Positions 1 through 5,775 of a DNA stretch of 5,775 nt are shown here, piece by piece. The first letter of the stretch is position 1. Each line of letters begins with the position of its first letter. The notes beneath the pieces were generated by a model. It was not told the DNA's origin, did not search any database, and saw only the letters and a list, made by a program, of their open reading frames with translations. The stretch covers positions 1 to 5,775 of the forward strand of contig CAZRUA010000150.1 of NCBI GenBank assembly GCA_964603125.1, given 5' to 3'. The DNA is from CAZRUA01 sp964603125 (GTDB taxonomy: Bacteria; Bacteroidota; Bacteroidia; B-17B0; Aurantibacillaceae). The position numbers and the translations under genes were made by a program.

Positions 1-2483
1 TACGAACAGGCTTTATTAAGGATATACAAACATTTAGAGCTTATATTGATTATGAAAATAATGAGAATTTAGTCGTTGAAAAAAATTCTAAATACGCATT
101 GTTAAATCTTGTTTCTTATAAAGTAAGTGACTTTTTGTATGATACAATCTATTTATCCAATCAAAATCAATTTATATATAAAATAGCCAATCGATTTGGA
201 TTAATGGACAATAAAGCAAAAATTCTAATTCAAGATAAATACTCATACTTAAATTATAACTATGAAAACGAATATTGTGAATTAAAAAATCAATATGTTT
301 TTAAAATTGATAATTTGTACGGGTTAATAAGCGACAATGATTCGGTAATAATACAACCCAAATTTGAAGCGCTGAATTTTAAATCTAATCGTTTATTAGA
401 TACATGCATCAATATTGCTTTAGACAAACAAAACGGTAAATGGGGAGTTTGGTCTTTTTCGGGGAAATGGTTAATAAATAATATTTACGATACTGTTTTT
501 TATCCGTTAAACAAAGTAGGTTTTCCAGCCATGAAAAATGGGAAATACGGTATTTTAGACTTTACAGGAAAAGAGATTTATCCTTTTAAATATGAATACT
601 TAGAAAATTATATTGGATCATTCAGCACACCAAATTTTTACACAAATAAGTTAGCATCAATAGGCGGAACTGTTGCTAGATTTGGAGAAGATGGCTACTG
701 GACATTAACAGATAAAAATGCAAATGAACTAATTAATGCTAAAGGACAGTATATCAAACTAAATAATGCAAAGGTAAACCAAATTCAGGATGAAGTTGAG
801 GACACAACATTTCAATACTTTTTGTGGAGTGATGGAGGCGAAAAAATAAGAACAGTTTCGGCCGTTGATTCGGTAGAACAAGAAACATTTGATGAAAATG
901 GAAACGAATACTTTCAAATGGCATTAATTCAAAAATATTCAACAAATATAAAAGGTGGCAAATTAGGTATTATTACAAAAAACGGAAAAACTATCCTTCC
1001 ATTTGAATTTGATGATTTTAGCTTCATCAGAAACACAAACAAATATGATCGTCCAATTTATTCATCTTTCGATGTTTCTGTTCGCAACACAAGTATTTAC
1101 AATGAAGATGAATACAGTTTGGCTGATACAACTAATTATATTATAGCAAAGAAAAATAACTTATTTGGTGTATTTGATTGGACAGGGAAAATAGTTTTAC
1201 CATTAAAATACGATTCAATTTTCTCGGAATTTAATTTTGAGTATGTATCAAAAGAAATAAACGACTCACTTAAAAAAGTTTTGTCCGCTATTGATAAATT
1301 TTATATAGCCTATGAGAAGGATAAATGCTTTTATTACACTACAAAGGGAGCTTTAATAAGTGAATTAAACTCGAATGATATTATTTTTGATGAGTTTTTT
1401 GTTGACAAAAGCGAGTATTACTCAAATCTAATTCAATCAAAAACCTTTGAATTAGTTTGCAACAAAAACAACTTAATCAAATTGGTTGCTAAATGCAGAA
1501 ACGACCCGGAAACAGATCCAGATTATTACGCATGGGGAGTTACTTATAGCAATAGGTTAAAATATTTTGTAAAATCTGGGGAAATTAAAATTTATGACAA
1601 GCTGACAAAAAAAGATGTTAGTCCTTTAAAAATAGAAAATATTATTTTCCTAAAGAACAAAATGGAAGTTAAAGCTAATAGTAACTATGACAAGTATTTC
1701 AATGAAACATGTGATTCCTTTTTTGTTTTTGATTACTCTAAACCCCTTAATTATTACACAAAACAAATAAACTATGGCTATGTAGATTCCATATTATTTT
1801 TACAGTCTATCAAAAAGTGGTATGCATATGACATATACAACGACAAAATTCTAAACAAGAATAATCCATTTGATAGTATAAGATTAGGAAGATTATATTA
1901 CAGAGCTTTTACTGGTGGTAGGTTTAATAGCTATCCTAATAATTACAGTGGTAATTTCAATAAAGCTTACCAATATATTTATCCAGATTCTAGTTCTCAA
2001 ACAGCAATTACAATAAACAATGGAGAATACCAGTTATTGAATAAAACAATTTCACGTTTAAAATACGATGATTCGGGAACTGAGTATTACGCGGATGAAA
2101 TTGCTGTTGTTCCATTAATAAAGAAGGGTTTGTTAAACATTAAAGTTGAAGGGGTTGAATGGTTAGAAACTGAAGTAGATAATATTAAATTTGCTTATCA
2201 ATCCAATGGTTCTGAGTTCAACTTATTTGATTCTACTTCGTTTGTTTATGACCCACAAATGGATGATTATAATATTCTAGAAACCCTTATAACAAGTTTA
2301 AATGATGGAGTAGCCGTAAAAAATGGAAACAACTGGAAACTTATGCCAATTAAAAACCAATCAAATTATAAGAATTGCTTTGATAAAGTTTGGTTTGAAG
2401 AAGGATTTTGGTTTGGACAAAAGGGAACTAAAATTGAAAAGTATAAAATCACAGAAACTACAATTAGTTTAATGCCCAATTAA
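1..2483 (+). CDS. WG-repeat-containing protein, 5' end truncated by window edge
   Basis: The frame is open from base 3 to the TAA at 2481-2483, giving at least 826 codons. The first possible start inside it, a TTG at 99, falls within a repeat unit, so the real start lies upstream of the window. The protein is a chain of WG-type repeats (beta-hairpin units of roughly 30 residues with a core like NGKWGVxxxxGKxxxPxxYDxI). The clearest units are at about 66-158, 168-251, 294-380, 411-506 (GKWGVW), 519-605 (GKYGILDFTGKEIYPFKY), 912-1025 (GKLGIITKNGKTILPFEF) and 1134-1223 (LFGVFDWTGKIVLPLKYD). After about 1300 the pattern decays, with faint units near 1296-1397, 2094-2192 and 2304-2405. No enzymatic motif or membrane segment is visible. 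WG repeats are common in long Bacteroidota proteins, but their molecular function is mostly unknown. Localisation cannot be judged because the N-terminus is missing. No T9SS sorting domain is seen at the C-terminus. The family call is secure; the role is not. Confidence 0.88.
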   Translation, partial: RTGFIKDIQTFRAYIDYENNENLVVEKNSKYALLNLVSYKVSDFLYDTIYLSNQNQFIYKIANRFGLMDNKAKILIQDKYSYLNYNYENEYCELKNQYVFKIDNLYGLISDNDSVIIQPKFEALNFKSNRLLDTCINIALDKQNGKWGVWSFSGKWLINNIYDTVFYPLNKVGFPAMKNGKYGILDFTGKEIYPFKYEYLENYIGSFSTPNFYTNKLASIGGTVARFGEDGYWTLTDKNANELINAKGQYIKLNNAKVNQIQDEVEDTTFQYFLWSDGGEKIRTVSAVDSVEQETFDENGNEYFQMALIQKYSTNIKGGKLGIITKNGKTILPFEFDDFSFIRNTNKYDRPIYSSFDVSVRNTSIYNEDEYSLADTTNYIIAKKNNLFGVFDWTGKIVLPLKYDSIFSEFNFEYVSKEINDSLKKVLSAIDKFYIAYEKDKCFYYTTKGALISELNSNDIIFDEFFVDKSEYYSNLIQSKTFELVCNKNNLIKLVAKCRNDPETDPDYYAWGVTYSNRLKYFVKSGEIKIYDKLTKKDVSPLKIENIIFLKNKMEVKANSNYDKYFNETCDSFFVFDYSKPLNYYTKQINYGYVDSILFLQSIKKWYAYDIYNDKILNKNNPFDSIRLGRLYYRAFTGGRFNSYPNNYSGNFNKAYQYIYPDSSSQTAITINNGEYQLLNKTISRLKYDDSGTEYYADEIAVVPLIKKGLLNIKVEGVEWLETEVDNIKFAYQSNGSEFNLFDSTSFVYDPQMDDYNILETLITSLNDGVAVKNGNNWKLMPIKNQSNYKNCFDKVWFEEGFWFGQKGTKIEKYKITETTISLMPN

Positions 2484-2523
2484 ATAAGTATTTTACCGTT
2501 TACATTAAATCTGATTTTTTCAT

Positions 2524-2555
2524 TTAAACTAAGTCAATTTGTTATTTTAGTTTAA
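2524..2555. repeat. Perfect 9-bp inverted repeat upstream of the protease gene
   Basis: TTAAACTAA at 2524-2532 is the exact reverse complement of TTAGTTTAA at 2547-2555, with a 14-base loop. The stem is almost all A-T and no T-run follows it, so it is a poor intrinsic terminator for the WG-repeat gene. It lies about 25 bases upstream of the protease start codon and could be an operator, a weak hairpin, or a chance product of AT-rich sequence. Confidence 0.4.
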
Positions 2556-2564
2556 CTTACTTTG
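2538..2564 (+). promoter_or_regulatory. Weak candidate Bacteroidota-type promoter for the M43 protease gene
   Basis: TTACTTTG at 2557-2564 differs by one base from the Bacteroidota -7 consensus TAnnTTTG. A TTTG at 2538-2541 could serve as the -33 element, but the 15-base spacing is shorter than the usual 19-21. Transcription would start around 2570, leaving only a very short leader before the ATG at 2581. The candidate -33 element falls in the loop of the 2524-2555 inverted repeat and the right arm lies between the two elements. This is a weak call based on position and partial consensus. Confidence 0.25.
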
Positions 2565-2580
2565 GGGCAAAATTAGTGAA

Positions 2581-3873
2581 ATGAAAAAACTACTACCTAC
2601 CCTTTTTGCCGCATTATTTATAGTTAATTTAAATGCGCAAGTGCACAAATGTGCTACTGATAAAGTTTATGGCGAATACTTAAACTCAGACCCGAATTTC
2701 AAAACAAGAGTTCAGCAGAATGAAATTGCTGTGCGAAATTGGATTAATGCAAATAAAGATTCTTACAAAAAACAAGGTAGTAGCATAATATACACCATAC
2801 CTGTTGTTTTTCATGTTGTGTATAAAAACGCCGCACAAAATATTGCTGATACAAATTTGTTTCGTCAAATAACTACACTAAACGAGTGTTATCGTAAAAC
2901 TAATTCTAACTTCAGCCAAACACGTCCAATATTCGATACCATAGGTGCAGATGTAGAGATTGAATTTTGTTTAGCTCTAAATGATCCTAATGGTAATCCT
3001 ACAAACGGCATTACCCGCAAATCATCTCCAAGCGGAGCTTTTGACCCTATTTTTAATATGGATAAAGTAAAGTCCTCAGCAACTGGCGGGGAAGACCCTT
3101 GGCCAACTGATAAATACTTAAACATTTGGGTATGTGATATGAGCTTTTTAGGGGTACCTTTTGTTTTAGGTTATGCAACATTTCCAGGTTCAGACCCTTT
3201 AAAAGATGGTGTTGTGATTCAATATAATTTCATAGGAAATCAAAGTAATGGTACAACAAACAATTTAGGAAGAACAACGGTACATGAAGTTGGGCATTGG
3301 TTAGGCATGCGTCATATTTGGGGAGATGGACAAAACTCAACTCCATTATGTGATAGTACAGATTATGTTGATGATACACCCAATGCTGATAGTGCTTCAC
3401 AACAAACGTGTATGATTAAAAATACTTGTAGCAATGAATCGCCATACTGGACAAACGCAGGAATTGACCCGCCTGATATGATTGAAAATTACATGGATTA
3501 TTCTTATGACGCGTGTATGACAATGTTTACTCAAGGACAAAAATTACGTATGCATGGTTTTTTAAATACAACACGTGCAAGTTTATTAACATCACCAGCA
3601 GGTTGTAACACAATTGGTTTAAACCAATACACAAATGAAATTAATTTCAGTATTTATCCAAATCCAAGCAACGGTATATTAAACATTAATGCGAAACTTG
3701 AGGCAAACAAAAACTATCAATATAAAATCACTAATTTATTAGGGCAAACTTTAGTTGCTGAAAACTTAAAAACAAATACCATCAATATAAGTGAATTAAC
3801 CGCAGGAATTTATCTTATAGAACTAAGCAGTGGTAATTCGAAATCAGTTGTTAAATTTATTAAAGAATACTAA
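2581..3873 (+). CDS. Secreted M43-family (pappalysin-like) zinc metalloprotease with T9SS C-terminal sorting domain
   Basis: This complete 430-aa gene starts at ATG 2581. The start is supported by a signal peptide at residues 1-20 (Lys-Lys, a hydrophobic core, then NLNAQ with cleavage likely near A19/Q20). A pro-region of roughly 70 residues follows. The catalytic domain (about 71-340) carries the metzincin zinc motif HEVGHWLGMRH at 235-245: H235, H239 and H245 bind zinc and E236 is the catalytic base. The Met-turn is at NYMDYS (M305). Cysteines at 257, 277, 283 and 312 probably form disulfides, as usual in exported M43 enzymes. Residues 355-430 are a type A T9SS sorting domain (SIYPNPSNG, then ITNLLGQTL, then ELTAGIYLIEL, ending VKFIKEY), which directs outer-membrane translocation and removal of the domain. 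The likely role is extracellular protein degradation; the substrate is unknown. No accessory domain lies between protease and sorting domain. The gene is convergent with the downstream cluster and probably monocistronic. Confidence 0.95.
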   Translation: MKKLLPTLFAALFIVNLNAQVHKCATDKVYGEYLNSDPNFKTRVQQNEIAVRNWINANKDSYKKQGSSIIYTIPVVFHVVYKNAAQNIADTNLFRQITTLNECYRKTNSNFSQTRPIFDTIGADVEIEFCLALNDPNGNPTNGITRKSSPSGAFDPIFNMDKVKSSATGGEDPWPTDKYLNIWVCDMSFLGVPFVLGYATFPGSDPLKDGVVIQYNFIGNQSNGTTNNLGRTTVHEVGHWLGMRHIWGDGQNSTPLCDSTDYVDDTPNADSASQQTCMIKNTCSNESPYWTNAGIDPPDMIENYMDYSYDACMTMFTQGQKLRMHGFLNTTRASLLTSPAGCNTIGLNQYTNEINFSIYPNPSNGILNINAKLEANKNYQYKITNLLGQTLVAENLKTNTINISELTAGIYLIELSSGNSKSVVKFIKEY

Positions 3874-3885
3874 TAAAATAAGTTG

Positions 3886-3943
3886 ATCAGAACTATTCAT
3901 TGCCATGCTGAATTTACTTCAAAATAACAATGAATAGTTTGAT
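3886..3943. repeat. Long hairpin between convergent genes, possible terminator of the minus-strand cluster
   Basis: AACTATTCATTG at 3891-3902 pairs perfectly with CAATGAATAGTT at 3928-3939. After one bulged G (3890) the stem extends by ATCA at 3886-3889 with TGAT at 3940-3943. The 25-base loop contains a small nested stem (TGAA 3909-3912 with TTCA 3918-3921). Read on the minus strand, the stem is followed a few bases later by a T-rich stretch (complement of 3871-3881). It could therefore end transcription of the phosphoribosyltransferase gene, although the stem is AT-rich. The stem is seen directly; terminator activity is inferred. Confidence 0.5.
3902..3925 (+). repeat. Diverged short dispersed-type repeat, copy 1
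   Basis: This 24-base stretch, with core CATGCTGAA-TTCA, matches the reverse complement of 3959-3982 at 18 of 24 positions. Its pattern (CAT-CTGAA, a short spacer, then TTCA-AAT) resembles small palindromic intergenic repeats that I recall from Bacteroidota genomes; that family link is from memory and untested here. It occupies the loop of the 3886-3943 hairpin. Confidence 0.45.
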
Positions 3944-3958
3944 TATAAAGTCTTGCAG

Positions 3959-3982
3959 ATTCTGAAACAAGTTCAGAATGAC
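3959..3982 (-). repeat. Short palindromic repeat, copy 2, forming an 8-bp hairpin
   Basis: ATTCTGAA at 3959-3966 pairs perfectly with TTCAGAAT at 3972-3979 around the loop ACAAG. Outside it, AGTC at 3949-3952 can pair with GACT at 3980-3983 if six bases (3953-3958) bulge out. Read on the minus strand the unit aligns with copy 1 at 3902-3925 (18 of 24 identical), so the two copies are in opposite orientation. On the plus strand a run of six T follows at 3993-3998. That is 13 bases past the stem, so it is not a canonical intrinsic terminator, but it may help end transcription of the protease gene. Confidence 0.5.
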
Positions 3983-4019
3983 TATAAACTACTTTTTTGT
4001 TTAATGGAATAATTAAATC

Positions 4020-4523
4020 CTAGGTTATATAAACCACTTCTTTTCCTTTTTTACTTAAATCAGCTACAATATGCTCTTGCAATGTTGTGCTTAACGACAA
4101 ACCAACGAAATCAGCTTTAACAGGAAAATTAGTATGACTTCTATCTACCAAAACTACAGTGTTTAATTTTTTTATTGGTTTATCTAAAAATTCACGAACA
4201 CCATAAATTAAAGTACGTCCGCTGTTTAATACATCATCCACCAAAACAACAACTTTTCCTTTAAACTCACTTTCTTTTAAAGATAAAACTGGTTTTTCGG
4301 TTAATGGATTTTGCTTATTGATAGTGATTTTTCCTAATGTAACCTTAAACTTTGAAATTGATTTTAATAGTTCTTCCAAGCGCTTAGCTACAGTAAAACC
4401 ATTTCCTTCAATTCCAACTAGAATAATCTCCTTTTCGCTAAAATTATTTTCAAGTATTTGAAATGCAATACGATTAAGCTTTTGCTTTATTTGTGTGGTA
4501 GTTAATACAGTAATTTGACTCAT
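4020..4523 (-). CDS. PyrR-like phosphoribosyltransferase
   Basis: This 167-aa protein starts at ATG 4523 and stops at TAG 4020-4022. It is a type I phosphoribosyltransferase. The PRPP-binding signature VVLVDDVLNSGRT is at residues 92-104, with the acidic pair D96-D97. A loop corresponding to the pyrophosphate-binding loop is at 37-42 (GIEGNG). The segment VDRSHTNFPVKADFVG (126-141) closely follows the PyrR pattern VDRGHRELPIRADFVG, and the N-terminal RIAFQILE and VAKRLEE also fit PyrR. PyrR proteins convert uracil plus PRPP to UMP and, in some bacteria, bind pyr mRNA as attenuators. The stretch between residues 66 and 90 is shorter than in typical PyrR and lacks the usual YRDD motif, so substrate and RNA binding are uncertain. 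It is the last gene of the minus-strand cluster, 17 bases after the preceding stop, with no strong Shine-Dalgarno site. The fold is certain; the PyrR subfamily is likely; regulatory function is unproven. Confidence 0.9.
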   Translation of the reverse strand: MSQITVLTTTQIKQKLNRIAFQILENNFSEKEIILVGIEGNGFTVAKRLEELLKSISKFKVTLGKITINKQNPLTEKPVLSLKESEFKGKVVVLVDDVLNSGRTLIYGVREFLDKPIKKLNTVVLVDRSHTNFPVKADFVGLSLSTTLQEHIVADLSKKGKEVVYIT

Positions 4524-4540
4524 ACCTAAATTAATTAAAC

Positions 4541-4981
4541 TTATTTTTTCTTCACCAATGCTTTGTTTACCATAATCTCAAAGTTCCAAGTCTCATCAAA
4601 TATTTTTGGTAAATATCTTTTATACAATAGCATTCGTGCATTTGAATTGGAATTCTCTAAATGTTCCTCATCATCACGCTCAACTGCATGGAACTCATAC
4701 GTAGATACTTTTGGATGCTCAACAATAAATGTTTTAACTATTTCAACAATAGTATTCATTACACCGTAAACTTCGCCTCTGTTTGTAGTTACATATTCCT
4801 CGCCTTCAAATTCATCGTTTATGACACCAAAAACAATTGTAGCATGCAAAATATTATCTTGCCTTCTACCAAATCTTACCTCGTAATGTAAGCCACTAGG
4901 TGTATGAAAATAATACACGTTAGCCGACTTAATAGCGGGATACTCAATTGGGTAAATCTTATCTTTTTTATTATCGCTCAT
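4541..4981 (-). CDS. Conserved-looking hypothetical protein of unknown function
   Basis: This 146-aa protein starts at ATG 4981 and stops at TAA 4541. Its start overlaps the stop of the upstream metallophosphatase by one base (TAATG), so translation is probably coupled. I do not recognise the family with confidence. There is no signal peptide or membrane segment, so it is likely cytoplasmic. Residues 20-65 look like alternating beta strands (VYYFHTPSGLHYEVRFGRR, then HATIVFGVI). A likely helix follows at 68-89 (RGEVYGVMNTIVEIVKTFIV), then a strand TYEFHAVERDDEE and a basic segment ARMLLYKRYLPKIF at 115-128. The order of a strand, a helix after an NxG(E/D) turn, then an AR-x-LY-KR segment loosely resembles small phage-type proteins (possibly the DUF6934 type), recalled from memory only. 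The coding pattern and tight packing between two recognisable genes argue strongly that it is real. Its position hints at a link to nucleotide metabolism, but this is inference. Confidence 0.85.
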   Translation of the reverse strand: MSDNKKDKIYPIEYPAIKSANVYYFHTPSGLHYEVRFGRRQDNILHATIVFGVINDEFEGEEYVTTNRGEVYGVMNTIVEIVKTFIVEHPKVSTYEFHAVERDDEEHLENSNSNARMLLYKRYLPKIFDETWNFEIMVNKALVKKK

Positions 4982-5775
4982 TAAATTTCCTTATCGTATC
5001 TACTATCAAGCAAAAGTGCTGATGCGTTATTTGTTTTAGTTTTGGTATTTCCACTAAAATATACATCAAATCTTCCAAGCCAAATTCCTGCCCAGCCAAC
5101 TTGTGTTATTAAAACTTCTTTCGACTTAGTATTCTTTTTTGCTACAGGTTCTTTTAAAAATGTATGAGTATGTGCTCCAATTATCAAATCAATATCATGA
5201 GTTCCCTCAGCAAAATTTTGATCGTTATGACCATTTGTTTTTGATTCGTAACCTAGGTGAGATAAGCAAATAATAAAATCACATTTTTCTTCATTACGTA
5301 ATGTTTTAGTGATATCATTAGCAACAATAACAGGATTAAACCATTGTGTATTTCCATACATTTTCTTATCAACCAAACCCGCTAATTCAATACCAACACC
5401 AAAAACTCCAATTTTAAGTCCGGCCTTTTCAAAAACTTTGTAAGGTTTAATTTTACCTTCTAAAGGTGTATCCGTGAAAATATAATTGGCACTAACAAAA
5501 TCAAAGCTAGCATGTGGCATTTGATCCACCACATTTTGCAAGCCCATATCAAAATCATGATTACCAATTGTAACGCAATCATACTTCATTGCACTCATTA
5601 ACTTATACTCCAATTCACCTTTGTATAAATTAAAATAAGGAGTTCCCTGAAAAATATCACCCGAATCTAACAACAAAACATGTTCCTCTTGAGCTCTAAT
5701 AGAAGAAATTAAAGCAGCGCGTCGTGCAAAACCACCTTGGTCAGGAAACTTAGGGTCGTTTTTAGGGAACGGATA
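4981..5775 (-). CDS. Metallophosphatase of the 5'-nucleotidase (UshA-like) family, 5' end truncated by window edge
   Basis: The frame is open from the right edge (codon at 5773-5775) to the TAA at 4981-4983, giving 264 codons. The TTG at 5674-5676 is not the start: 33 upstream codons in the same frame encode family-typical sequence (YPFPKNDPKFPDQGGFARRA). Calcineurin-like metallophosphoesterase motifs appear in order: DSGD (5656-5667), GNHDFD (around 5554-5565), LSHLG (around 5260) and GAHTHT (5161-5178). The first metal-binding block, normally HTNDxH, would lie just beyond the edge. The enzyme binds two metal ions and hydrolyses phosphate esters, typically nucleotides. The chain ends about 60 residues after GAHTHT (VGWAGIWLGRFDVYF and a short tail), so it lacks the 5'-nucleotidase C-terminal domain. 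In many Bacteroidota the two domains are separate genes, and a partner gene may lie to the right. Export is likely from the family, but the N-terminus is not visible. Confidence 0.92.
   Translation of the reverse strand, partial: YPFPKNDPKFPDQGGFARRAALISSIRAQEEHVLLLDSGDIFQGTPYFNLYKGELEYKLMSAMKYDCVTIGNHDFDMGLQNVVDQMPHASFDFVSANYIFTDTPLEGKIKPYKVFEKAGLKIGVFGVGIELAGLVDKKMYGNTQWFNPVIVANDITKTLRNEEKCDFIICLSHLGYESKTNGHNDQNFAEGTHDIDLIIGAHTHTFLKEPVAKKNTKSKEVLITQVGWAGIWLGRFDVYFSGNTKTKTNNASALLLDSRYDKEI

Noticed and set aside
99..101. TTG at 99 as the start codon of the WG-repeat gene
   Set aside because: The same frame is open back to base 3, and the upstream 32 codons complete a WG-like repeat unit. The TTG is therefore internal and the gene begins outside the window.
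754..945. 63-codon minus-strand reading frame inside the WG-repeat gene
   Set aside because: It lies entirely inside a well-supported gene on the other strand and shows no recognisable motif; it is a frame shadow.
2686..3125. Minus-strand reading frames of 60 and 78 codons inside the protease gene
   Set aside because: They are antisense to the conserved M43 gene, have no motifs, and are explained as shadows.
3891..3939. The 12-bp inverted repeat as terminal repeats of a tiny mobile element
   Set aside because: Only 25 bases lie between the arms and no target-site duplication is evident, so a simple hairpin explains it better.
4524..4540. Separate promoter for the phosphoribosyltransferase gene
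   Set aside because: The 17-base gap is too short to hold a full promoter and no -33/-7 match was seen there; co-transcription with the upstream genes is more likely.
4563..4891. Plus-strand reading frames of 68 and 76 codons across the 146-aa hypothetical gene
   Set aside because: They overlap each other and lie antisense to a gene that is tightly packed and coupled to its neighbours. Their low-complexity translations look like antisense artefacts.
5674..5676. TTG at 5676 as the start codon of the metallophosphatase
   Set aside because: The 33 upstream codons are open and encode family-typical sequence leading into the DSGD block, so the gene continues past the right edge.

Overview
The window looks like chromosomal DNA from a member of the Bacteroidota, probably a Flavobacteriales- or Sphingobacteriales-type organism. 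It is AT-rich and has weak Shine-Dalgarno signals. One secreted protease ends in a clear type IX secretion (Por/gliding) C-terminal sorting domain, which is a hallmark of this phylum. A large WG-repeat protein and a Bacteroidota-style metallophosphatase also fit.

Layout. Bases 1-2483 (+) hold the 3' part of a gene for a very long WG-repeat protein. Its true start lies left of the window, because the frame is open to the edge. Bases 2484-2580 are a short AT-rich spacer with a perfect 9-bp inverted repeat and a weak candidate promoter. Bases 2581-3873 (+) encode a complete secreted M43-type (pappalysin-like) zinc metalloprotease with a signal peptide and a T9SS sorting domain. Bases 3874-4019 separate convergent genes and hold two hairpins built on two diverged, oppositely oriented copies of one short repeat. 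They may act as a bidirectional terminator. Bases 4020-5775 (-) form a tight three-gene run. In transcription order these are a calcineurin-like metallophosphatase of the 5'-nucleotidase family (5' end cut by the right edge), a 146-aa protein of unknown function coupled to it through TAATG, and a PyrR-like phosphoribosyltransferase 17 bases downstream.

Functionally, the minus-strand run suggests nucleotide handling. The first enzyme would release nucleosides or phosphate and the last is a PRPP-dependent uracil/pyr-regulator-type protein; the middle protein is unknown. The plus-strand genes are a large protein of unknown role and a secreted protease, with no evident functional link to each other. 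I see no tRNA, rRNA, CRISPR array, insertion sequence or phage gene, and nothing that amounts to a convincing new defence or mobile system. The points most worth following up are the paired repeats between the convergent genes and the coupled unknown gene.
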